From Parietaria judaica (taxonomy: Eukaryota > Streptophyta > Magnoliopsida > Rosales > Urticaceae): 64,000 nucleotides of DNA. Below are positions 1-8,149 of the stretch, in pieces. A model generated the notes under the pieces. The model worked only from the letters and a program-made list of their open reading frames with translations. It ran no database searches and was not told the origin of the DNA. The stretch spans positions 20,268,001 to 20,332,000 of the forward strand of contig OX940864.1 of assembly GCA_954871525.1 (NCBI GenBank). The letters are read 5' to 3'. The position numbers and the translations under genes are program-made. Position 1 is the stretch's first letter, and each line of letters begins with the position of its first letter.

Positions 1-1
1 C

Positions 2-3000
2 GAACACTTCTTCCGGTCGGTGGAACTGCACCTTCCACTGCCTCACCTCATCGTGAGCTTCCTCCATGCGTACAATATGCCGATCAGTCAGGTTAGCCCT
101 AACTCTCTTCGCCTTCTTGTCTGCACCATGGCCATCGCTCTCGAGCAGAAAGTGGCTCTGACCCTGGAGGATTTGATGCGGCTCTTCAAGTGGTCGAAGA
201 ATTCGAAGAATCTGGGCCGATTCTTCCTCACCTCCGCCACGCGTGGCCACATCCTCACTCATACGCCGAACAACGAGTCCGGATGGGAGAATAGATATTT
301 CTTCGCGCATCTCGATCGTCATACCCTCGGGCCGCATTGGGAGGCGCTTCCTACCAAGTGGGTCGACGAGAACGAAGTCCCGAGGTTCAAACCTGTCGCC
401 AATAAGGAGGACGACGAGCGCTTTGCTGGGGTCGTTCGGGCTTTACTGGAAAATCCTCGTCGAAATTGGACGACGGACTTCTTCGCGACCCGCGTTCAAG
501 AGTCCGGGCTCTATCAGCTCTGCCACATCGTGGGGAAACCACCGGCATCTTTGTGGCCTGTCGGATTCCGCCTCGAAGAGATCAAAGACGCGGACCCCTC
601 GTCCCCCGCTGTTCGGCAATCTCCTAAGCCGAAGAAGAGAACTCAAAAGTCCACCCGTGGATCATCGGAGCCACGGCAATGTCAAGGCCAAGATCCAGGA
701 CAAGGCCAAAATCCAAGACAAGGCCAAGATCCAGGACAAGGAGGTGGGTCCTCCGATTCTCGTCGGGATCTGTCGAAGGCTGGCTTCTTGGGCATCGGCC
801 CTCGGACCGGTGCTGACCGGTTTGTTTCAAGTGATAAAGCTCTTCCTCCGAAGAGCAGTTCGGAGAGGCGGACAAAGCATAAGCACGACGCTGGTGCTTC
901 TCGCTCTTCGGGGATATCGACTTCCTCGGGGGCGACTCGCCCTCGGGATTCATCTCGTCCTTCGGAGAGCCGTCGCGAATCCGAGTCCCAGACTTCCTCG
1001 CGGGAACCTTCTCGCGAGAAAGTTGTCCTGAAAAGGAAAACCGCTGAAGGGGTACGCGACGCTCCTCCTCCGAAGAGGAATAAGACTTCCGAGTCGTCTA
1101 AGGAGATAGATGCAACTCCTTCGGCTCCGGAGACTGTCACCGTCGCTTCTCGCGAGGGGACTGTTCCCGCCGGGGCGATCGCGTCGACCGTTCTTGCTTC
1201 GACTCCTCCGTCCGAGACCGGCGGAAGCATCGATGGGGCTCATGGGACCCCTCGTCCTTCTCCCACTTCTCGGGAGCGGTTCCGCTTTGATGATGACTTT
1301 ATCGATTTAGTGTCGTCGCTGGATCTCTCGGCCTCCGAGGTAGCTTTTACTTCTTTTCCCTCTTCATTTTTCATGATGCTTGCACATTTCGGGTATCTAA
1401 TGCATATTTCGGTATATGCTTTTCTCGTAATTTCAGATTCCGGCTCGCGCCGACGCGCCTCCTTGCTTGGAGGTTTCTTCTTCAGTACCTCCCGCACCTG
1501 CCGCGGAAGGACTTTCAGTCGCCGTTCCTACGGATGACGAGGAGGGCTTGTTGCTCGAAGGGGCACTTGATGCCGCCGACGCGCTCCTCGTCCTGGAGCC
1601 CGTCGGGCGGCCCGGCGCTTCGGAGGGGGTTTCTCTACCTTCCGAAGAGGTTTTGGTCGGGGGCCATCCCGAGGGAGGGGATGGCCTCGTTGCGGACGTC
1701 GTTCATCCCGACGTATCTACTCATCCCGAAATGCCTCGTCCGGAGGGCGCTTTGGAGCCGACCGACGCTGTCGGCGCTTCTGGGGCTAGTGCCTCCTCTC
1801 CCGATGATGACGGGATTTCTTTCTCTCCGCTTCCGAAGTTTCTTCCCAACTCCGGGCCGGGAGGCTTTTCTCTCCCTCCTTGGGAGCGATTTCCGGCAGC
1901 TCCTACTCCGGAGTCTCCGCCGGAAGAGTGGAAAGCATACTCGCTCCGGGTCCTTCGGGACCTGTTTTGGCCCGAGCCTTCGGGGAACACCGGCTTGTCT
2001 CTGAGCCAGATCAGGGGCTATGGCCGGGCTGCCTCTACGCTTTTCCAGGCTCTCGCCCGCTTCAACACCATTATTCTTAACGAGAATGGCGGCAGAGGCG
2101 AGAGCGCTCAGGAGTTAAACGACCTCCGGGCTAAACTTGCCGACACAGAATCGCTCCTCGGGGTTTCCGTTCTCGGAGAGCGCAAATATCGGGAAGCGGC
2201 CGAGCGAACTTCCGATGAGCTGGAGGTCGCGAGGGCCAAATTGGCGAAGGAGGCTTCGCTTCGCCAAGCTCAAGAAAAAGAGCTCGCCGAGTGCAAGGCT
2301 AGGGCCGAGGCGGAGGTTGCGGCGCTGAAGGCCGAGTTAGATGGGGAGCACAGGCGTCACTCCATGATAGTGGAGAGCTACGAGAAGCATCTCGAAGCGA
2401 AGAAGTGGCGGCTGGCTAAGATCAGCGAAGCGGTGGGCGTGCCTGTCGAGCAGGAGAGTCGGCTTGCCTCGCGAGTGGCCTCGTGCTTAAAACGCCTCGG
2501 CAAAGAGCTCGAGGTATCACAGACGGAGGCGAAGTCTGAGCGCGAAGCACGCCTACACCTCTTCGAGAGGGCTCAAGACAAAGCGCAACGTGCCTTGGCG
2601 AGGTATAAGGCCCTGGAGGAGTCCATCAATTTCCATCGTCGCTCCGCCGCATATGGGGCCAACGCTAGCCTTCTTGAGAAGGTTCCTCCCACGGCGACCA
2701 TTGGGAGTCTTCTGCCTCGTCTTCCGAAATACAAGACTATCTCTGAAGAGAGTGAGGCTAAAGCCCGCGAGCTGGACGACAAGTCTCTACCTGACCCTGA
2801 TTCTCCTCCGCTCACCCCCGGTGCCCCTTCTTCCGCTGGTATCGATTGGGCGGCTTGCTTCGTAGTTGGAGCTGCCTCTTCGGCCTCTGATGGCCTCGAT
2901 GAATACGGGACCAACGATGGGGTCGTCACCTCTACCGACGGAGCGGTTGGTACCGAAGCGGTCACTTCTACCGTCGAAGCGGTTACCAATGAAGCGGTAG

Positions 3001-3020
3001 GGGGGGAGGAAGGCTCTTAG
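2..3020 (+). CDS. Antisense accessory ORF of the Tat element, spliced, 5' partial
   Basis: The reading frame is open from the first bases of the window, so its start lies outside. The N-terminal part resembles the plant putative gypsy-type transposon domain often annotated in Tat antisense ORFs. A GT-AG intron (1340-1436) joins two long open frames in phase 0, giving about 970 codons to the stop at 3018-3020. After the N-terminal domain comes a Ser/Arg/Lys-rich stretch with a Gln-Gly-Asp-Pro repeat (about 680-745), then acidic low complexity, then a long Ala/Glu/Lys-rich coiled coil (about 2120-2620). The function of such ORFs is unknown. Its orientation opposite to gag-pol means it needs its own promoter, which is not in this window. 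The intron is inferred from splice motifs and frame, not from transcripts. Confidence 0.82.
1340..1436 (+). other. Spliceosomal intron in the antisense ORF
   Basis: The donor follows CTCCGAG and reads GTAGCT; the acceptor is a T-rich tract ending TTTCAG. The 97-nt segment is AT-richer than the flanking GC-rich exons. Removing it joins codon-complete ends in phase 0 and restores one long frame. Unspliced, the upstream frame runs through hydrophobic intron-coded residues and stops at 1537. Confidence 0.8.
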
Positions 3021-3188
3021 GCCTTTTCTTATAGCTTTCCTATATACATTACTTGCGTTGTCTTTGTAATTTCTTCGACGGATTTTATTAATGAAAAAGA
3101 ACTCTCTTTGGCTTCAACTTGTTGTTTCCGTACTTGTTGCTTCTCTTGTGTTCCTGTCATTATTTCCTGGCTAAATTCCTTTTCTCAG

Positions 3189-3524
3189 GGTGATGAATTC
3201 TTCTACACTTCGGAGCCGCTGTTTTACTATGAAGATGTGCTAGCTTCTTTCCTCGCGGTCGACGATGAGCATCCCGCCATCCTCGAGGAGTTTGTCCAAG
3301 ATATGATAAGGCGTGCGGCTGCCTCTCTTTCCGGAGTCGCGTTCGACGAGACTCCCCTTAGTCCTTCTTCGGCCTATGTGATCGAATTTATGATGTTGAG
3401 GCCTGTAAATTATGCCGCCGTAGAAGATCTTCTTCGGGACGTCCTCTCCGAGAATGGGGAGTTTGTCATAGAGCAAATTGCCGATAGGGTAGTTCGGGAG
3501 GATTCACCTTCTCCTGCTGTATAA
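3189..3524 (+). CDS. Candidate alternative 3' exon of the antisense ORF
   Basis: An open frame of 111 codons, acidic and without low complexity, begins right after a polypyrimidine tract ending TTTCTCAG at 3188. A possible donor GTAGGG at 2997, in phase 0, would join it to the upstream coding part and skip the stop at 3020. The sequence from 3021 to 3107 also looks like a 3' UTR, so two alternative ends are possible. A UTR-like AT-rich stretch follows the stop at 3524. The encoded segment is rich in Asp, Glu and hydrophobic residues and has no motif I recognise. Alternatively it is a separate small ORF from the ATG at 3108, but that start would code a Cys-rich leader that looks intronic. Confidence 0.45.
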   Translation, partial: GDEFFYTSEPLFYYEDVLASFLAVDDEHPAILEEFVQDMIRRAAASLSGVAFDETPLSPSSAYVIEFMMLRPVNYAAVEDLLRDVLSENGEFVIEQIADRVVREDSPSPAV

Positions 3525-3619
3525 ATTTGTCTAATGTAGTGTTTGTAATGACATTTTATCCATGAAATCTATTTACTTTTGCATGTTATCGATGATGTAT
3601 GGGAGTATATGTATTCCGC

Positions 3620-3639
3620 TTTTTTTTTTTTTTTTTTTT
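3620..3639 (+). repeat. Poly(T) tract before the repeat array
   Basis: An uninterrupted run of 20 T marks the junction between the antisense ORF's 3' flank and the tandem array. Read along the element (minus strand) it is a poly(A) run directly after the array. Confidence 0.9.
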
Positions 3640-3953
3640 GAGCTTGTCGGTGTGCACCGGGCTCTGTCGCGATGAAGTGCTTGGCACTGGTGTTGCTGGC
3701 GATGAGCTTGTCGGTGTGCACCGGGCTCTGTCGCGATGAAGTGCTTGGCACTGGTTTTATTGGCGATGAGCTTGTCGGTGTGCACCGGGCTCTGTCGCGA
3801 TGAAGTGCTTGGCACTGGTTTTGCTGGCGATGAGCTTGTCGGTGTGCACCGGGCTCTGTCGCGATGAAGTGCTTGGCACTAGTTTTATTGGCGATGAGCT
3901 TGTCGGTGTGCACCGGGCTCTGTCGCGATGAAGTGCTTGGCACTGGTTTTGCT
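3640..3953. repeat. Tandem array, five copies of a 64-bp unit
   Basis: Copies begin at 3640, 3704, 3768, 3832 and 3896, exactly 64 bp apart. Each contains GAGCTTGTCGGTGTGCACC, then CTCTGTCGCGATGAAGTGC. Copies differ by a few bases, mostly in the linker (TTTTGCT versus TTTTATT). Tandem repeats in the 3' untranslated region are a known feature of Tat elements and can seed satellites. Confidence 0.95.
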
Positions 3954-4030
3954 ATGTTTTCTATTCTTGGCTCTTTTGCCGTAGTGATATTTTGTTTGAC
4001 CCATTTGCCATAGTAGTTTTCGTAATGTTC

Positions 4031-4351
4031 GGCGATGAGCTTGTCGGTATGCACCGGGCTCTGTCGCGATGAAGTGCTTGGCACTGATTTCTTTTGCTGG
4101 CGACGAGCTTGTCGGTATGCACCGGGCTCTGTCGCGATGAAGTGCTTGGCACTGATTTGCTGGCGATGAGCTTGTCGGTATGCACCGGGCTCTGTCGCGA
4201 TGAAGTGCTTGGCACTGATTTGCTGGCGATGAGCTTGTCGGTATGCACCGGGCTCTGTCGCGATGAAGTGCTTGGCACTGATTTGCTGGCGATGAGCTTG
4301 TCGGTATGCACCGGGCTCTGTCGCGATGAAGTGCTTGGCACCGATCTCTTG
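4031..4351. repeat. Tandem array, five copies of a 63-bp variant unit
   Basis: Copies of the same repeat begin at 4037, 4105, 4168, 4231 and 4294: 68 bp for the first step, then 63 bp. All carry GGTATGCACC where the upstream array has GGTGTGCACC, and a shorter linker (TGATTTGCTGGC). The two arrays are separated by 77 bp of unrelated sequence, so each has been homogenised on its own. Confidence 0.95.
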
Positions 4352-4630
4352 CTTTTTTTTTGTGATACGTGTTTATTTGAGTCAGCGATAGAATATTGTC
4401 TTAAAAGACGAGCCTCATTAAACCCTTCGAGTCCCCCAATGGGTGCGGCTCGCGAGGGAAGAGTACTCCATGTTGTATTGAATAAGGCCGGAGCCAATCG
4501 CGCGGATCCCGAACAAGTAGGGTCGGGAGTCCCCTGTTAAATAAACTTTAAAATGGAATGTAAAAACTTAAGAAAAATAGAAAGGAAAACTTAACTAAAA
4601 ACCGAAATCGTAAGGCGTCGATGACGCTCT

Positions 4631-7600
4631 TTACTGGTAGAATTTCTTCAAGTGCTTGACATTCCACCTTCTTATGACCTTGACTCCATCGGCGTTTTTG
4701 AGTTCGTACACCCCTGGCTTGACGATGTGGGCCACCGTATAAGGGCCTTCCCAGCTTTCTCCTAGCTTTCCCGCGTTAAGCTCGGCTGTGTTTTGGAACA
4801 CCCTTCTGAGGACTAGTTCTCCGACCCGGAACCTTCTCGGTCGCACCCTTTTGTTGTAGAAGCGTGCGATGGTGTTCTGGTAATTCGCTATATGAACTCT
4901 GGCTCGCTCCCGTCTTTCATCGATGTGGTCCAGCTGATGAAGCAGGTCTTGGTTGTTGTTCTCCTCGTGGTTCGGTGCCCAGGATCGCCGGAGACTGGGA
5001 ACTCCTACTTCCGCCAGGATTACCGCTTCCACCCCGAATGCTAGGGCAAAAGGAGTTTCTCCGGTGGCTGAGTGTGGCGTTGTTCGATAAGCCCAAAGTA
5101 TTCCAGGGAGTTCGTCTGCCCATAGACCCTTCTTCTTGTCGAGCCGCTTCTTGAGGCTGTCGGTGATCGTCCGGTTGACTGCTTCGGCGTTCCCGTTTCC
5201 CTGAGGATATCTTGGCGTCGAAGTGTTTAGCTTTATCTTCCATCGTGCGCAGAAATCTTTGAACTTCTTCGAAATGAATTGGGACCCGTTGTCTGCGATT
5301 ATCTCCCTGGGGAGTCCAAAGCGAGTGACTATGTTCTTCCAAACGTAGCTCTCGACATCGGAGTCCTTGATGTTGGCGTAGGCTTCGGCTTCGGTCCATT
5401 TGGTGAAGAAGTCTGTGACCACCAGCATGAACCTTTTCTGTCTTGCTCCGATTGGCATTGGACCGACGATGTCCATTGACCACTTCATGAATGGGTAGGG
5501 CACCGACACCACCGATAGCTCTTCGGCTGGGCAGTTGATTGCTGGGGCGTGTCGCTGGCATTTCTCGCACTTCCTGGCGTGGTTGGTGCAATCCGCTCGC
5601 ATTGTTTCCCAGAAAAAACCTTGTAACTTGGCTTTCCTTAATAAGTTGCGTCCGCCTGAGTGATTTCCACATTCTCCGCTGTGGATCTCTTCCATGACGT
5701 AGTCCGCCTCGTCTTTGCCTAGACAGCGTAGGTAGGGGCCGACAAGGCTTTTGAAGTAAAGCCTTCGGTCTATGATCGTGTATCGAGAGCTTTTTGACTT
5801 TACTTTCCGCGCCTCTTGTCGATCTTCGGGTAACTTTCCTTCGACCAGGTATGCTCGGATGGGGGTCCGCCAATCCTCGTCTTCTGTCCCTTCTACTACT
5901 CCGGGTTCTTCGCCCTCGCTCTCTTTTTCTTCTACGAGCTGAATTTCTTCATTGTTTCCCTTCGGGATTCCGTCACTGCCACGAGTGCTGTCCTCTTCGT
6001 TGGTTTGTCCCTCCTCGCTTACTTTTAGCTTCTTCTCATCGGGCTCTTCGCTTCTCTTGATGCTAGGCGTCTGTAGTGTCTCCACTGTGATCGATCGGAG
6101 CTCTCCCACTTGGGTAGTTGACCCCAGGCTCGCCAGGGCATCTGCGTGGTTGTTGTCTCCTCTGGACACCTGTGTCAAAGTGAAGAAATCGAACTTCTTC
6201 TCGAGGGACCTGACTATCCCAGCGTAGGCCTCCATCCTTTCATCGTTCGTCTCGTACTCTCCACTGACTTGCTTGACGACTAGTTGGGAATCCGAGAAGG
6301 CATTCAAGTTCTTTACCCCGATGGCCATGGCTGATTGCATCCCGACGATGAGTGCCTCGTACTCCGCTTCGTTATTGGTGGAGCGATAGGCAAGGCGGCA
6401 GGCTTTCTCGATCACTTCTCCCATTGGAGAGATGAGCCGGATCCCGATTCCTGATCCCATCGAAGTCGCCGATCCGTCGACGCAGAGTTTCCAAGTGCCG
6501 GCTTCATCGCTCAACTCCACGGGCTCTCTGGGTAGCTCGATGAGGAAATCGGCTATCACTTGCGACTTCAGACTCGTCCGCAGCTGATATTCGATGTCGT
6601 ACGCCCCTAGCTTTATGTTCCACTTCGTGATTCTGCCGGATTGGTTCGGGCTTTGAATGATGGAGCGAATCGGTCTGTCCGTCATAACGATGATCGTATG
6701 GGCTTGGAAGTGGAAACGTAGTCTCTCCGATGCGTCGTATACGGCCAATGCTAGCTTCTCGATGGTGGGGTACCTCGTCTCGGCATCGAGGAGCTTTCTG
6801 CTGATGTACGAGACTGGCTTTTGCTCCCCTTTTTCTTCTCGAACTAGCACCTGACTTATCGCCTGATCGGACACGGCGATGTATAGGTAGAGCGGCTCTC
6901 CGGGCTCCGGCTTTGTCATAACTGGTGGTGATGACAGATAGACCTTCAGCGCTTGAAAAGCTTCTTCGCACTTGTCGGTCCATTCGAACTTCTTGTTTTT
7001 CCTCAGCAGCTCGTAGAATAGAAGAGTTCGGTCTGCTTGTCGCGAGATGAACCGCCTCAGCGCGTTGATCCTTCCTGTCAGCTTCTGTACCTCTCGCCGA
7101 TTTCTGGGCGATGGCATGCTCTGAATGGCTTCGACTTGTTCGGGGTTGGCTTCGATTCCTCGTCGGGTGACCATCTGTCCTAAGAATTTCCCGGATGAGA
7201 CGCCGAAGGTGCACTTCGTGGGGTTTAGCTTCATCTGGTGTTTGTTGAGGACGCCGAAACATTCTTCCAGATGCTCCACGTGCATTGCCGCTTTTAGAGA
7301 CTTGACGACCATGTCGTCGATATACACCTCCATGCTCTTCCCGATCTGTTCGTGGAACATCTTTGTCATCAGCCTCTGGTATGTCGCCCCAGCATTTTTC
7401 AGACCGAAAGGCATAACCTTATAGCAGTAGGTTCCTCTTTCGCTGATGAAGGCTGTCTTCTCTTCGTCGTCTGGATGCATTCGGATCTGGTGGTAGCCCG
7501 AGTAGGCGTCCATGAAGCTTAGGAGCTCGTACCCGTAAGTGGCTTCGACAAGGCGATCGATGTTTGGCATCGGGAAGCTATCCTTCGGGCACGCCTTGTT

Positions 7601-8032
7601 GAGATCCGTGAAGTCGACGCATACTCTCCATTTGCCATTCTTCTTTTTCACCACGACGGTGTTGGCCAACCACTGGGGGTATTTCACCTCCCTGATGGTT
7701 CCCATAGCGAGCAACTTGTCCACTTCGTCGTTGATGATCTTGTTCCGGTCTGAGGCCATCTTCCTTCGCTTCTGTATGACGGGCTTGTGCCCGGGGTCCG
7801 TGTTGAGCCGGTGGGTGACCATCGTCGGATCGATCCCGGGCATGTCTTCGTGAGACCATGCGAAGCTTCTTCGGTTCTTCTTCAGGAATTCGACCAGCTG
7901 AGCTTTGATCTCTGATTCGAGTCCCGCGCCTATACCGACGGTTCGGGTTGGGTCGGAATCATCGATGCAGACTTGTTCCACTTCTTCGAGCTGCGGGCCT
8001 CCTAGCCTTTCTTCGGCAGTTTGGTCTTCCAT
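4631..8032 (-). CDS. pol: Pol polyprotein: reverse transcriptase, dual RNase H, integrase
   Basis: 1133 codons from the first ATG; translation probably enters by readthrough from gag-protease, since the same frame stays open back to the UAA at 8144-8146. Reverse transcriptase covers about residues 90-290 with YIDDM at 237-241. A Ty3-type RNase H (about 380-500) has VSDQAIS where a catalytic TDAS is usual. A second RNase H (about 513-640) has its acidic residues D519, E557, D581 and D631. An acidic linker precedes the integrase: zinc-binding H-H-C-C (about 783-826), then D854, D914 and E950 with 35 residues between the last two, and a GPY/F-type C-terminus without chromodomain. No internal stop or frameshift is seen. 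It copies the element's RNA to DNA and integrates it in the nucleus. Confidence 0.95.
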   Translation of the reverse strand: MEDQTAEERLGGPQLEEVEQVCIDDSDPTRTVGIGAGLESEIKAQLVEFLKKNRRSFAWSHEDMPGIDPTMVTHRLNTDPGHKPVIQKRRKMASDRNKIINDEVDKLLAMGTIREVKYPQWLANTVVVKKKNGKWRVCVDFTDLNKACPKDSFPMPNIDRLVEATYGYELLSFMDAYSGYHQIRMHPDDEEKTAFISERGTYCYKVMPFGLKNAGATYQRLMTKMFHEQIGKSMEVYIDDMVVKSLKAAMHVEHLEECFGVLNKHQMKLNPTKCTFGVSSGKFLGQMVTRRGIEANPEQVEAIQSMPSPRNRREVQKLTGRINALRRFISRQADRTLLFYELLRKNKKFEWTDKCEEAFQALKVYLSSPPVMTKPEPGEPLYLYIAVSDQAISQVLVREEKGEQKPVSYISRKLLDAETRYPTIEKLALAVYDASERLRFHFQAHTIIVMTDRPIRSIIQSPNQSGRITKWNIKLGAYDIEYQLRTSLKSQVIADFLIELPREPVELSDEAGTWKLCVDGSATSMGSGIGIRLISPMGEVIEKACRLAYRSTNNEAEYEALIVGMQSAMAIGVKNLNAFSDSQLVVKQVSGEYETNDERMEAYAGIVRSLEKKFDFFTLTQVSRGDNNHADALASLGSTTQVGELRSITVETLQTPSIKRSEEPDEKKLKVSEEGQTNEEDSTRGSDGIPKGNNEEIQLVEEKESEGEEPGVVEGTEDEDWRTPIRAYLVEGKLPEDRQEARKVKSKSSRYTIIDRRLYFKSLVGPYLRCLGKDEADYVMEEIHSGECGNHSGGRNLLRKAKLQGFFWETMRADCTNHARKCEKCQRHAPAINCPAEELSVVSVPYPFMKWSMDIVGPMPIGARQKRFMLVVTDFFTKWTEAEAYANIKDSDVESYVWKNIVTRFGLPREIIADNGSQFISKKFKDFCARWKIKLNTSTPRYPQGNGNAEAVNRTITDSLKKRLDKKKGLWADELPGILWAYRTTPHSATGETPFALAFGVEAVILAEVGVPSLRRSWAPNHEENNNQDLLHQLDHIDERRERARVHIANYQNTIARFYNKRVRPRRFRVGELVLRRVFQNTAELNAGKLGESWEGPYTVAHIVKPGVYELKNADGVKVIRRWNVKHLKKFYQ

Positions 8033-8137
8033 GTCTTCTGCGCTGAGGATCTTGAGGATGCCCGGGGGTCCTCCTCTTCCCCTTTTCCTGCGTCGCTTCC
8101 TCCTGATCGTCGATGGTGGAGGCGGAGCAGACGCGGC

Positions 8138-8149
8138 TAATTGTTATTG
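8138..8149 (-). promoter_or_regulatory. Stop codon in TMV-type readthrough context between gag-pro and pol
   Basis: On the minus strand the bases read CAA TAA CAA TTA. The stop is the only one between the gag-protease frame and the pol frame, which are in the same phase; 37 further codons lead to the pol ATG at 8032. CAA-UUA directly 3' of a stop fits the CARYYA consensus known from tobamovirus leaky stops, and the preceding CAA matches as well. This is inferred function; the sequence itself is read directly. Confidence 0.75.

Noticed and set aside
243..1310. Other frames overlapping the antisense ORF on both strands
   Set aside because: They are Arg/Ser-rich shadows of a GC-rich coding region with no motif of their own.
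3640..4351. CRISPR-like array of regular repeats
   Set aside because: The whole 63/64-bp unit repeats head to tail without unique spacers, inside a plant retrotransposon 3' region.
3569..4540. Repetitive open frames on both strands across the tandem array
   Set aside because: They arise because unit lengths near multiples of three keep frames open. Their translations are only the repeat unit.
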